A DNA stretch of 64,000 nucleotides from Symbiodinium natans (lineage: Eukaryota; Sar; Dinophyceae; Suessiales; Symbiodiniaceae). A program made the position numbers and the translations under genes. The notes under the pieces are model-generated. The model ran no database searches. It saw nothing but the letters and a program-made list of their open reading frames with translations, and was not told the origin of the DNA. Each line of letters begins with the position of its first letter. Position 1 is the stretch's first letter. Of the stretch, positions 28,985 through 38,424 are shown piece after piece. The stretch covers positions 224,428 through 288,427 of the forward strand of contig CAJNDS010002092.1 of the NCBI GenBank assembly GCA_905221605.1, given 5' to 3'.

Positions 28985-29200
28985 GTAGCTGTGGGGATGT
29001 CTGCAGGGTGCAGGAGACTTACTTCTCCAATCACCAAGAGGTAAAAAAAGGTTAAACTTTAATGTTCCTACTAAATAAGGAAACCCAAGAAGTTTAAAGT
29101 TCAACTAAAAACGAAGTAAGGAGAGAAGCGTCAGAAGCATCCGAAACTTCCGGTCGAAGGCTCGCAGCAAGGGCAACTGAAGGAGCCTGGACGAGCGGTT
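28985..29200 (+). CDS. Coding exon split by an IE-12 element
   Basis: Text HVKSSCGDVCRVQETYFSNH then QE precedes the element, and VRREASEASETSGRRLAARA then TEGAWTSG follows it. Precise excision with one GTAA joins CAA GAG GTA AGG AGA. Unrecognised; the Cys pair and Ser/Arg-rich tail are the only notable features. Confidence 0.6.
29041..29115 (+). mobile_element. IE-12 palindromic element
   Basis: GGTTAAACTTTAA and TTTAAAGTTCAAC pair; GTAA flanks at 29041-29044 and 29116-29119. A canonical GT-AG cut would make GAG TAA, a stop, whereas precise excision keeps the frame. Confidence 0.65.
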
Positions 29201-29320
29201 TAGGGTTTAGGGTTTAGGGTTTAGGGTTTAGGGTTTAGGGTTTAGGGTTTAGGGTTTAGGGTTTAGGGTTTAGGGTTTAGGGTTTAGGGTTTAGGGTTTA
29301 GGGTTTAGGGAATAGGGTTT
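29198..29320 (+). repeat. Telomere-type array, TTTAGGG
   Basis: About seventeen units. Confidence 0.95.
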
Positions 29321-29336
29321 AGGGTCGTGTTTAACT

Positions 29337-29501
29337 TTCCGTGCCAATGCTGACTGCTGCCCCTCACTGGCACCTTCCGGGAACGCTGATGTCCAGGTTA
29401 TGGACAATGACCTCGGAATCGGCACGAGTCCGCACCCGAAACCCGAGCAACATCCAGCAGTAGAAACTTCAAAGTCGTCTCGAATTGGGAGTAATGGAAC
29501 C
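29337..29501 (+). CDS. Coding exon, possibly terminal
   Basis: The plus strand reads FRANADCCPSLAPSGNADVQ then VMDNDLGIGTSPHPKPEQHP and ends KSSRIGSNGT with TGA, close to an IE-4-like remnant. Confidence 0.45.
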
Positions 29502-29636
29502 TGAATATAGACCCCAAATAATAGGATCCCCTTATAGTACGGATCCCAAGCAGGTGCCCCCTAAGATCGTAAACCCTAAACCCTAAACCCTAACCCCTAA
29601 ACCCTAAACCCTAACCCTAAATCCTAAACCCTAATT

Positions 29637-29724
29637 TCTGCGCACGAAGGGGCAGCCCCAAAGAGATCGCGCTCCTGAGGATAGCGGTCTAGAATGGCCA
29701 TAGCTTTGTCCTGCCAAGGGAATG
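29637..29724 (-). CDS. Exon with canonical acceptor
   Basis: The acceptor CCCTTGGCAG precedes DKAMAILDRYPQERDLFGAA then PSCAEI on the minus strand. The I-L-x-R-Y-P-x-E-R segment resembles the helix that often follows CNBD domains. Confidence 0.5.
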
Positions 29725-29784
29725 GGCAGCTCTCTCAGTCCTAAACCCTAAACCCTAAACCCTAAACCCCTTAATTAAGGAATC

Positions 29785-29862
29785 TACCTTAAATTATAAT
29801 AGGAACCATAACATGATTTAAGGTACATTCCTTAATTAAGGGGTTTTGGAGTCTCTGGGCAA
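29785..29862. mobile_element. Truncated IE-1 element joined to an array
   Basis: The core TTAATTAAGG...CCTTAATTAAGG and the right end GGGGTTTTGGAGTCTCTGG are present, but the left end is replaced by CCCTAAA units at the internal ACCCC. Confidence 0.7.
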
Positions 29863-30073
29863 GTGCCCTATTGCAACCCGCAACACCTAAACGTCCTAAA
29901 TACACCACAAGCCCAGATTCCTGGAACCCCAACTTCAAACTCCAATCACAAAAACCTTGTGCCGGCGCACGTTGCCAAAGAATGCTGGCTGGCTGGGCAG
30001 TTTTATGATCAGGCCAAAAGGAACACCGCGCGGATCTAGAATGCCTCAGAAGCAAGGCCAGATACTGAGCCGA

Positions 30074-30124
30074 GTTTAGGGTTTAGGGTTTAGGGTTTAG
30101 GGTTTAGGGTTTAGGGTTTAGGGT
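30074..30124 (+). repeat. Telomere-type array, TTTAGGG
   Basis: About seven units. Confidence 0.9.
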
Positions 30125-30305
30125 CGATAATTGGCAAGTATCTAGTACGGGCGTTCAGCCCCACAACACACTTCATCGGTGACAAAGCTACCCGAAACCA
30201 TCCCTCGAATGGACAGACCAAAAGGACAGACACCGCAATGCGCCGCACTTCTTCCGACACATTGACAGCAAGAGCTGTGAGCTGGAGACGAGGCTACTAG
30301 ATCCC
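30122..30305 (-). CDS. Coding exon with hydrophobic stretch
   Basis: One minus frame is open across the island: RLQLTALAVNVSEEVRRIAV then SVLLVCPFEGWFRVALSPMK and NARTRYLPIID. Two other minus frames are open for part of it. Unrecognised. Confidence 0.5.
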
Positions 30306-30452
30306 CAAAAACCCTAAACCCCAAAACCATAAACCCTAAAAACCTAAACCCTAACCCTAACCCTAAACGCTAAACCCTAGACCCTAAACCCTAAACCCTA
30401 TAAACCCTAAACCCCAAAACCCCAAAACCCTAAACCCTAAACTCTAAACCCC

Positions 30453-30688
30453 AAGGTCAGCGGCAGGTCTCCTGGGTCACCTCCCAGAAGATGCAGAGAG
30501 CTGAGGCCTTGATCGTTGCCGACCTCGTAGGGGTTTACGAAACTCGCTAGCCCTAAACCCTAAACCCTAAACCCTAAACCCTAAACCCTAAACCCTAAAC
30601 CCTAAACCCTACACCCCCACCTCGTAGGGGTAATTCCGAGCATCGCCAGCTCGCCACCTCGGGAAGCCATTGAGGGTACGAGAAGCGG
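30453..30688 (-). CDS. Coding exon split by an array with 13-bp duplication
   Basis: An acceptor CTTTTGCCCAG precedes SRTLNGFPRWRAGDARNYPY. After the array the frame continues EVGNDQGLSSLHLLGGDPGD then LPLT to a G/GTTTAG donor. Keeping one copy of the duplicated site gives TAC CCC TAC GAG GTC GGC. Unrecognised protein. Confidence 0.7.
30524..30620 (-). repeat. Telomere-type array forming a GT-AG intron
   Basis: The 13-bp duplication (30522-30534 and 30619-30631) reads ACCCCTACGAGGT on the sense strand. Its inner CGAG/GT supplies both the donor and the acceptor, so the 97 nt between are removed with exact restoration. Confidence 0.85.
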
Positions 30689-31008
30689 CTGGGCAAAAGA
30701 AGCCCAAACCCTAACCCTAAGGGTCCCATCTGCCTAGGGTTTAGGGTTTAGGGTTTAGGGTTTAGGGTTTAGGGTTTGGGGTTTGGGGTTTGGGGTTTGG
30801 GGTTTAGGGTTTGGGGTTTCGGGCTGTTTTTAGGGCTCAAGGCAGTTTAGGGCTTAGGGCTTCGGACAAGGCAGGCGAGATCAGGCAAGCATTTTGAGCT
30901 TCGCAGGTCTTTGCAGCATCCAATGAAACTGACCGCCAGCTGGTGATACCGATCCACTAGTAAACTCACCGCGTTCCCTACAGACGAATATTCTTCCACA
31001 GGTACATG

Positions 31009-31512
31009 CTACTCAGACTCAGAACTTTCCTCTTCTCGACCTGCAGGACAGCTGTCGCATGTTGTCGGCCTCCATGAGAGCCTCTCTTCGTGGCCCAGCA
31101 TGTCACAGCCGAGAGGGCATTGGCGTTGCAGACAGGGCCGCCGCTTCTTGAAACTGGCTGCTTCTCAGTAGGGAATGAGGCACCCTCCTAAACCCTAAAC
31201 CCTAAACCCTAAACCCCAAGGGGTACATATAGGGCCCTACTTGACTCCCTCATTCCCGCCTAAGAACCAGGGGGGAAGTGGAGCTTCGACATCCCTAAAC
31301 CCTAAACCCTAAACCCTAAACCCTAAACCCTAAACCCTAAACCCCCTAAGAACCAGGGGGGAAGTGGAGCTTCGACATCATGATGTCCGTCATGGCCTGC
31401 ATTTCACCCTCGGCGATGGCAGCGACCGCGGCATCGTCACCGGCCTTGAGTTGCACTTGGCGAAGCTTCTGCAGGTCCTCAAGGTGGCCCGGTAGCCATA
31501 TGATTCTAATAA
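31009..31512 (-). CDS. Two-exon 3' gene end, Cys-rich tail
   Basis: Exon (31354-31512) reads PGHLEDLQKLRQVQLKAGDD then AAVAAIAEGEMQAMTDIMMS and KLHFPP. The terminal exon (31009-31160) reads SFKKRRPCLQRQCPLGCDML then GHEERLSWRPTTCDSCPAGR and an acidic EEESSESE tail before TAG (31009-31011). The C-x-x-x-C...H...C-D-x-C spacing resembles small zinc-binding C1-like modules. Joining 31354 to 31160 keeps the frame. Confidence 0.65.
31161..31353 (-). mobile_element. Composite intron: array, duplicated exon end and IE-7
   Basis: On the sense strand it begins GTTCTTAG, crosses a TTTAGGG array, repeats 35 bp of the exon end (31259-31293 equals 31345-31379), and then passes through an IE-7 palindrome (31161-31267) that itself holds a CCCTAAA array. 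It ends GAGAAG. Confidence 0.7.
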
Positions 31513-31620
31513 CAATAGTAAGAATAAGAAAAAGAATAAGGAAAAGAGTAAGAAAATGAATAAAATAAGAATAAGAACAAGAATACAAAAACAGTAATAC
31601 TAATAGTACTAACAATAAAG
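31505..31620. repeat. AT-rich AAGAATAA-type tract
   Basis: Degenerate AATAAG/AAGAAT repeats, similar to tracts at 46310-46385, 47545-47645 and 49150-49310. The minus strand gives a pyrimidine-rich run before the exon at 31512. Confidence 0.7.
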
Positions 31621-31837
31621 GCCCCGGTTGGTTACTTTACAAGGGAACCTTGAACCAAAAAAGCAAAGGGGAACAGGGCACCCTAAACCCTAAACCCTTT
31701 TGCAGCAGGCTTGCAGAACGTCCTCGCCTGGATGGAGCCGTCACCCCAACATCTCGTGTGTCGGGCAACCCTAAACCCTGAACCCTAAACCCTAAACCCA
31801 AAACCCTGAACCCCAAAAGGGGAAAGAAGGGCACCAC

Positions 31838-33546
31838 CGGGCTCCCGAGTCCTTCTTGGCTGCAGCGAGGCTAAGCCTTGGCTGCCCTGCAAGCTCCTCG
31901 CCGTCCTTACGCTGGAGAACGGCGCGGAGGCAGCGGGTGGCAGAGGCCTCTCTAGGGTTTAGGGTTTGGGGTTTAGGGTTTGGGGTTTAGGGTTTGGGGT
32001 TTAGGGTTTAGGGTTTAGGGTTTAGGGTTTAGGGTTTGGGGTTTGGGGTTTGGGGTTTGGGGTTTGGGGTTTAGGGTGCCTCATCCTCCTCTGCGCCAGG
32101 ACCCAGCAGAGGACAAACTTCCTGGATAAAGGGCGGAAGGCACTTGACTCCCCAGCGCTTCTTCAGCATCGCAGGGGTCTGAAACGGATTGTGCTTTTGG
32201 CGCTTCTGCTTCGGCTTCTGCTTCTGCTGCTTCTCGCGCCTTGGTCGCAGCGCCTGGGCCACCGCACGCTGCAGCCGGCGAAGGCGATGAAGCCTCGCTA
32301 TGTGCTCGCTGCGTTCCGCACGGGCCTCTGCGACCATGGAGGGCTTCTCCTCGTTCCAGCGGCGCACGCGTGCATCGGGCTCCAATCCGCGCAGGCGGTT
32401 GGTGACGCACCAGAACTTGAGCGCAGTTGGGAGCACCCTCGAAGTTGGCGTGACAAAGGTGCCTCGGGTGGTACTCAGCACGGAGTAGTAGCATCGCTTC
32501 ATGGGCGGCAGCTCGTTCCGCGCGCGCTCCTCGTCCACGAGCTGCACGGCCGATGTCATGGCATCCGCAAAGGGGCAGCCGGCCTCCGTTTGCTCTAAGA
32601 CCTGTTGGCGGATCTGCGTGCACTGCATGTGGTACTCCAGGGCTTCATTCAGGGTCTGCACAACTGGGGACATCAGAACAAGCTGCTGGATGTAGATGCT
32701 GCACCTATACTCCCCTTAGAACCTTCATAAAATCATATGTTTGAAATATCCTCTTGGGTTGTATATAACCAAACAAATACTTCCCAAAGGGGGATATGGG
32801 CACCCGTATCCGCCTTTTGTCTGACTGTACACACCGCGGATGTTGTTCTTGCTCCTGCGCCACGTGCCTTCTTTCGGCGCCGGCAACTTCTTCAACGGGG
32901 TCCTCGTCCTCGCCTTGGCCTGCTTGCGGATGGGGTACTCCTTCTCAAGCAGCTGCCAGATGCTTTGGAGATCAAGGAAGCGGTGTTCCCTCAGCCTCTT
33001 CAAATCCTCTCCCCAGTTCTCCTCCTTTGCCAGAAGGTGCTGTAGCAACCTGGGGCGAAAGTAGGAGGTACCCTTATTGGGGTCCTGAATAAACAGGGAA
33101 TCCTGCTACTTGGGGGGTCCATTATCAGGGTCCCTTATGTTCGTAAACTCCCACCTTTCTGGCCCCTCCCTTGCCTCAGCCTCAGTGAACGTGCCAGGAG
33201 CTTGGGGGCCTTGCACCGGCACCTCCGTCTGCGCAGCCCTCTTCGGCCGGCCCCTCTTCTTCGGGCGCCGGGCCGGCTCCGGGCCAGCTGCAGACTCTGC
33301 GGCGCAGCCCTCAGCGACTCTGGGCTCCTGGAGTCCGTCGCCGCTGCCGGCCTCATGCAGCTCCTGGTCGTAGCGGGCGCGGAACTTGGCGGAGCTCAGC
33401 CGCTCGAAGGCTTCCAGCACTGCGCGAAATGCGTCCGCCGTGCCTCCCTTGTCCGGATGTGTGGCCAACGCCTTCCTGCGGAAGGAGGCGCGAAGCTGAG
33501 TTTCGGAGTCGCCACGCTGGGCGCCGAGGCACGCGTAGAGGTTCAT
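31838..33546 (-). CDS. J-domain (DnaJ-like) protein with AT-hook, four exons
   Basis: Exons are 33155-33546, 32804-33049, 32080-32704 and 31838-31947; the frame is continuous for at least 457 codons. Residues about 3-62 form a J domain with RRKALATHPDKGG (His-Pro-Asp at 30-32), the motif that stimulates Hsp70 ATPase. Residues 94-103 (RPKKRGRPKR) are an AT-hook-like minor-groove DNA-binding motif. Exon 2 gives QHLLAKEENWGEDLKRLREH and exon 3 a conserved-looking region plus a Lys/Gln-rich basic stretch. The start is the ATG at 33546; the frame is open upstream to an IE-5 element, so an earlier exon is possible. A further exon (31690-31761) may follow. A nuclear cochaperone-like role is inferred from domains only. 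Confidence 0.85.
31948..32079 (-). repeat. Intron 3: TTTGGGG/TTTAGGG array with 5-bp duplication
   Basis: GAGGC is present at 32078-32082 and 31946-31950. The array is antisense (CCCTAAA, CCCCAAA in the transcript), so it has no GT or AG of its own; the duplication supplies GAG/GC and GAG/GC. The GC-AG cut joins GAT GAG GCC TCT. Confidence 0.85.
32705..32803 (-). mobile_element. Intron 2: IE-10 introner
   Basis: 99 nt, GT-AG, flanked by GGTGC. Contains ATCCCCCTTTGGG and AACCCAAGAGGATATT...GGTTCTAAGGGGAG, shared with 55937-56191. The joined text is GGYGCSIYIQQL. Confidence 0.85.
33050..33154 (-). mobile_element. Intron 1: IE-4 introner
   Basis: 105 nt, GT-AG, flanked by AGGT. Its sense strand starts GTGGGAGTTTACGAACATAA and ends TTTCGCCCCAG. 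The joined codons are CCA GAA AGG TTG CTA. Confidence 0.85.
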
Positions 33547-33591
33547 CGCCGTGCCAGAGGCGCTGTTGCAGGGAGCAAACTATCTACAGTA

Positions 33592-33733
33592 AAAGGGTCC
33601 CCTACCCTCACCTCCTTTAAAAGGGTACAGAAGGGGTATATAAGGGGCATATAAGGGGTAAAAAGGTATATAAGGGGCAAATAAGGGGTCCCCATCTATG
33701 GGCCCATATTCAGGCACCATGTAACTACCCTTA
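33592..33733. mobile_element. IE-5 element upstream of the J-domain exon
   Basis: Contains several near-identical ATAAGGGG(T/C)A units; the sense strand starts GGGTAGTTACATGGTGCC and ends near ACTGTAGATAG. It could be a 5' intron. Confidence 0.6.
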
Positions 33734-33802
33734 GAAACAAGAAGGCAAAGGCATACTAGCAGCTACAACCGAGGTCTTCAGGTGAAGTTTGAGAGTTCAA
33801 AG

Positions 33803-34026
33803 TGTGTGTGTGTGTGTGTGTGCGTCGATGCTGCATCTTCCGAAGGATTGTTTAAGATGGCTGAAGCAGAATCCAACATCTCAGTCAATGCAGGGTTCAG
33901 GGTTTCGGTTCGTGCGCCGATGTCTGCCAGACACCAGGCCATCTGCACTGGTGCACGCCAGGCTGCACACACACACACACACACACTGGTGCACGCCAGG
34001 CTGCACACACACACAGACACACACAT
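33803..34026. repeat. TG/CA microsatellites with duplicated segment
   Basis: A (TG)n tract near 33803 and two (CA)n tracts near 33967-34020. CTGGTGCACGCCAGGCTGCA is directly repeated before each (CA)n. Confidence 0.9.
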
Positions 34027-34149
34027 CTGCAACAATAGCCAACCAAGGGCTCTCAAGTTACGCAACTGAAAATCGGCGACCTTAACAGGGTCACATCCCA
34101 TCCTTACTACGGCAGCTGAATTCAATACAGTTCAATTCCTTGACAGGAG

Positions 34150-34580
34150 CCCAGACACATGGGGGCAAACTGTACACCTGCGATATGTTCACAGAGTAAA
34201 AGCGGCTTTCGTGATGTCTCAAGTATACACGGAATAGAGGGGCCTGAAAAAACTAGAATAGGGTTTTGGGGGTTACTATCTGTTATAGAAAACTATATAG
34301 GCATGCGGACTTGCTCAGACACCCCCTTGCTTGAAGGTTCATGGGTACTTATAAGTGCCCGCAAAATGTTTATAACCATAACCCTAAACCCTAAACCCTA
34401 AACCCGAAACCCGAAACCCAAAACCCTACTTCTCACCCTACTTATATGTACCCATGAACCTCCAAGTAAAGACAAGCCGAGGCGCAGATCGCTCCAGGCG
34501 AAAGGTGGCTGACTCGGCTCATGCTTTTAGCCTCGGGCGCATGGGCGTACTTTATCAAGTAGGGATCGAATTTATAGGGT
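34150..34580 (+). CDS. Two-exon coding segment split by IE-2
   Basis: Exon 1 (34150-34336) follows TTGACAG and reads GANCTPAICSQSKSGFRDVS then IGFWGLLSVIENYIGMRTCS. Exon 2 (34467-34580) reads VKTSRGADRSRRKVADSAHA then FSLGRMGVLYQVGIEF. The GT-AG join gives CTT GAA GTA AAG ACA, in frame. An ATG at 34159 could be the start. Family not recognised. Confidence 0.65.
34337..34466 (+). mobile_element. IE-2 introner with an array inside
   Basis: 130 nt, GTTCATGGG...CCTCCAAG. A short CCCTAAA/CCCGAAA array (34380-34425) occupies its centre, so the array arose inside an existing element or was captured with it. Confidence 0.8.
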
Positions 34581-35028
34581 TTAGGGTTTAGGGTTTCGGG
34601 CTTAGGGTTTAAGGTTTAAGGTTTAGGGTTTAGGGTTTAGGGTTTAGGGTTTAGGGTTTAGGGTAGCGATACTTATAGCCCTACTTAGGGCACATATATC
34701 TCCTTCTTGAAACTACGCACGTCATGGACCTTCAAGCAGCATGTGTCTGTGTTGTTCCAGTGCACGTGCTGACTCCGAGCGGAGCGTTGCGCTGATGCAG
34801 CGGCTCCCTGTTAAGGGGTTTAAGGGTTTCGGGGTTTAGGGGTTAGGGGTTAGGGGTTAGGGGTTAGGGTTTCGGGTTTATGGATTCTCAATCCGAGAAG
34901 ACCGGGGTCCGCCCACGCAGCCTGCACTGTGCACAAAGCACCACCAGGGCCCGAGCGTGCCTCAGAGACATTCGGTCCTTTGCCCCAAACCTCGAGGTGG
35001 CAGAGTCGCAGCAGAGAGTTGCAGTTTG

Positions 35029-35109
35029 GGAAAGTTTAGGACTCAGGGTTTAGGCAAAGAGGGTGTTTATAAAAACCCAAATTGGAAAGCTTAGGACTCA
35101 GGGTTTAGG
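35029..35109. repeat. 26-bp direct duplication
   Basis: GGAAAG(T/C)TTAGGACTCAGGGTTTAGG occurs at 35029 and 35084 around an AT-rich 29-bp segment. Confidence 0.7.
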
Positions 35110-35198
35110 GCCCCAATTCGGGTGCAAGTTGCGCCCTGGACTCTGGACTTTTCTCAATTTTCAAGCGCGCAGGATCGAAACTGCAAGGATTTGTTGCG

Positions 35199-35333
35199 TG
35201 GGTTTAGGGTTTAGGGTTTAGGGTTTAGGGTTTAGGGTTTAGGGTTTAGGGTTTAGGGTTTAGGGTTTAGGGTTTAGGGTTTAGGGTTTAGGGTCCAGGG
35301 TTTAGGGTTTAGGGTTTAGGGCTTAGGGTTTAG
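35199..35333 (+). repeat. Telomere-type array, TTTAGGG
   Basis: About nineteen units. Confidence 0.95.
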
Positions 35334-35544
35334 ATTGGAACATGCGATTTAGCTCTAGCCAGTAACAGCGGACGCACCGCACATCCATCTGCCTCTCCTG
35401 TCAACGGACTGCTCGTAGGGATTCTCAGTGCAACCCGAACCCTAAACCCTCTCTCACCCAGTAAACCCTAGAAATCCTGAAGATACAAACAAAAAGCCTA
35501 AAACCCCAAAAACGCAAAAACCTAGAAACCCTAAAGCACCCCCT

Positions 35545-35665
35545 AAACCCTAAACCCTAAACCCCAAACCCCAAACCCTAACCCTAAACCCTAAACCCTA
35601 AACCCTAAACCCTAAACCCTAAACCCTAAACCCTAAACCCTAAACCCTAAACCCTAAACCCAACT
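35545..35665 (-). repeat. Telomere-type array, CCCTAAA on plus
   Basis: About seventeen units. Confidence 0.95.
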
Positions 35666-35749
35666 CTTGGGTTCCTTGGTCTCCCCGCGGCTCGTCTGAC
35701 TTCGACAGATCGCTCACGAAGACGTCAGCAGTGCCTGTCTTCAGCAACC

Positions 35750-36105
35750 CTGGGTTTAGGGTTTAGGGTTTAGGGTTTAGGGTTTAGGGTTTAGGGTTTA
35801 GGGTTTAGGGTTTAGGGTTTAGGGTTCAGGGTTTAGGGTTTGGGGTTTGGGTTTTGGGGTTTTGGGGTTTTGGGGCAACCCTTACACTGGAGTTCTGGGT
35901 TTTGGGGGGTTAGGGTTTGGGTCTAGGGTCTAGGGTGTCCTTACACAGTTCTTGGTTTTTCGGTTGCAGGTTTAGGTTTAGGATGGTTTAGGGTTCAGGG
36001 TTTAGGGCCCTTGCACTGGAGTTTTGGGCTCTTGGGGGTTGCAAGGTTTAGGGGCTTAGGGTGGTTTAGGGTTTAGGGCCGTTGAGCGGGGCTTAGGGTT
36101 TAGGG
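35750..36105 (+). repeat. TTTAGGG array grading into GGGTTTTGG variants
   Basis: Perfect units to about 35835, then increasingly degenerate G/T-rich repeat to about 36105. No gene seen. Confidence 0.8.
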
Positions 36106-36346
36106 TTTAGGGTGGATGGATTGGGGCTTCTGGGGTCGTAGGGTTAAAGGGGTTTAGGGTTGGAGGGGTCATAGGGTTATAGGGTTTATGGTTTAGGGTG
36201 AAGATTGCCCAGGAAGCTTGAGAAAAAATTAAAGGGGGTACCCTCTGGGTCAAAAGCTCGTGGTCTTCGGAGAAGTCGCCCGCAGGTTTCGGGCTTGAGG
36301 AACCCAAAACTCCAGAAAGGGGATGAAGTCTCATAGGCAACTATTT

Positions 36347-36430
36347 GCTTAAGAACCCCGCATAAAACAAAAAATATTCTTCCTTATAAGGGCAGTAAAT
36401 GGGTGTTTTTGAATTTTTTTGGGGGGTTAA
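36347..36430. mobile_element. IE-6 element
   Basis: TTGCTTAAGAACCCCGC...CCTTATAAGGGCAGTAAA...GGGGGGTTAAGAGGGC; decayed right end. Confidence 0.55.
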
Positions 36431-36805
36431 GAGGGCCTGAGAACTCAACCCACTCTAGCGCTCCTTTGGTGCACCATCCTAATCAAACAGAACTATGAGC
36501 TCCAAATGGTATTCACCCCCCCCTAACCCCTAATATTTGATTACCCCTTTTATTGTTATACTCAGTTATACTAGCGTATATGGGGGGGGGGGGGGGGGTA
36601 TTCAATATTCGGGGGTAGGGGGGTTTCATATTAGGGGGAGGGGATTAGCGGGAAAGAAGGCCTTCCCCAAAAACCCTAAGCCCTGAACCCTAAATCCTTC
36701 CCTGAAGCCCGCGGGCAGCCTGTCACCAGAATAAACATGGAGAACTCGACAGCGCCCTGGTGCATCACGACATCTCCTGCGACAGAAACCGACTAGTACC
36801 AATTG

Positions 36806-36957
36806 CTTAAGAACCCCTCAAAACATAAAAAGATTCTTCCTTATAAGGGAATATAGGGATTATGATTTGCTTAAGAACCCCCCCCCCCCCCAAAAAAAAA
36901 AAAAAAAAGGGTAATATAGGGATTACTGTTCTTGTTTTTTGGGCGTTTCTTAAGCAA
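36806..36957. mobile_element. IE-6 element with poly-C/poly-A insert
   Basis: Ends TTGCTTAAGAACCCC and TTTCTTAAGCAAAT, with a partial second copy and a C15A19 tract near 36883. Confidence 0.6.
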
Positions 36958-37316
36958 ATAGTAGACTACAAGAGTTCGGATGCAGCAGCATAGGCAAGAC
37001 GAGTGAACAGATGCATGACGCATGCGCACATGAGCACATGCAACATGCAACATGCATCATATACAGGCTGACATGCGCATGGCAGACTGTCTTCAACATG
37101 AGTGCGGACTTGGCATCTTTTCTTTGCCGGTACAGTACGCCCCTTCGGTGCGTTAGCCTCCCAGTGGGAGTGGTGGCACTGAGATGGCCCCTGGAAGGGG
37201 CGGGTTCTGACCAATTCGGCACACCGCAGACCACCTACGCAATCTGTGGTGGGAGGGCCTGTCACTAAGCCGACTATGGGATTGTATGGATGGGAAAAGG
37301 GTGAGCCGGCTTATAT

Positions 37317-37943
37317 ATGCATGCGCCTATGTGGCCACACACACACACTCACACAGAGACAGAGACACGAAGCACACTTGCAAGTTGTTTGGGGGAATGC
37401 CTTTCAAGTGCCCAGCGCTTGAACGTCAAAAAACTGAGCCCAACGACGTCCTGGCATAAAAATTCGATCGATCGCCGAAGCCGCCAGCTCCTGGACGAAG
37501 GCATGGGACCTGCGATGAAGATGCAAATCTTTGCACGTGCGGTTGAGTTCATGGCTTGGGATGCAGGCTCAGTAGGGGACTGACACCTTCCGACAGTCAA
37601 GAAATCTAATGCGGTCTTGCCAAGCTGCATGTCAGAAAAGATTCGCGAACTCGCGACAATCTCAACAAAGTCCATGGCTTTCGCTCCTTGTCATGGCCGG
37701 GATGCAGTGCATTCTAGCATCGAAGTCTCGACTGCGCACATGGTCGTCCATGCTTCAAGCTGTTGCCAGCATCTGCTTGTCTTGGGCACAGCTGCCGGCA
37801 CCCTGATTGCTTTCGTTTCTTGCGCCCTGTGGGCACAATCCTTTGTACAAATCAGGCGCGTGAGAGTCACCCTCAGAAGCCCAAACCGTTTTCAACAGGC
37901 CTACACACAGGAACGAGCTGGAAGAAGCAACCCTAAACCCTAA
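37317..37943 (+). CDS. Intronless plus frame with one in-frame TGA and a membrane helix
   Basis: Two open segments share one frame, separated only by TGA at 37581-37583. The first ends MQIFARAVEFMAWDAGSVGD; the second reads KIRELATISTKSMAFAPCHG then HLLVLGTAAGTLIAFVSCAL, a clear membrane segment followed by a basic stretch. Read-through, selenocysteine or decay are all possible. A 108-codon minus frame overlaps 37349-37675 and competes. Confidence 0.4.
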
Positions 37944-38119
37944 ACCCTAAACCCTAAGCCCTAAGCCCTAAACCCTAAACCCTCAAGCACTTTGCGAAGA
38001 CTTGGAGGCCATAGTGCGACTCCAGGTTCCGGCAGCAGCTTTGGCCTCGCGATCGAGCGTCAGGACCTTGCCTGCAGAGAATTCTGGAAGAACTCACTCA
38101 TACGATAAGTATGTTAGGG

Positions 38120-38200
38120 TTTAGAGTTTAGGGTTTAGGGTTTAGGGTTTAGGGTTTAGGGTTTAGGGTTTAGGGTTTAGGGTTTAGGGTTTAGGGTTCA
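38120..38200 (+). repeat. Telomere-type array, TTTAGGG
   Basis: About eleven units. Confidence 0.95.
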
Positions 38201-38424
38201 GCAGCTCCGGGTCGATCTCCAGTAGAGCCGCTGTTTGGGCTCTCGAAAAAAACCCACCCACCCAGAGAATCCCAAAACAATAAGAAATAAAAAGTCTGCA
38301 TTTTTCATCAGCAAGCCCTGTCCTCCAACCTCACTCTGGTCCATCCTACCCACGAACCATTTCATCGGCCGGGGAGGGGGGGGGGGGGGGGAGGGTAGCG
38401 CTTAGGATTAGGGCTTAGGGTTTA

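Noticed and set aside
32050-32623. Overlapping 180-182 codon frames on both strands over the J-domain exon 3
   Set aside because: Shadows of a GC-rich exon; the frame chosen is the one that continues across three introner/array junctions.
33202-33654. 150-codon plus frame over the J domain
   Set aside because: Antisense shadow; the minus frame contains the HPD motif and matches the exon junction.
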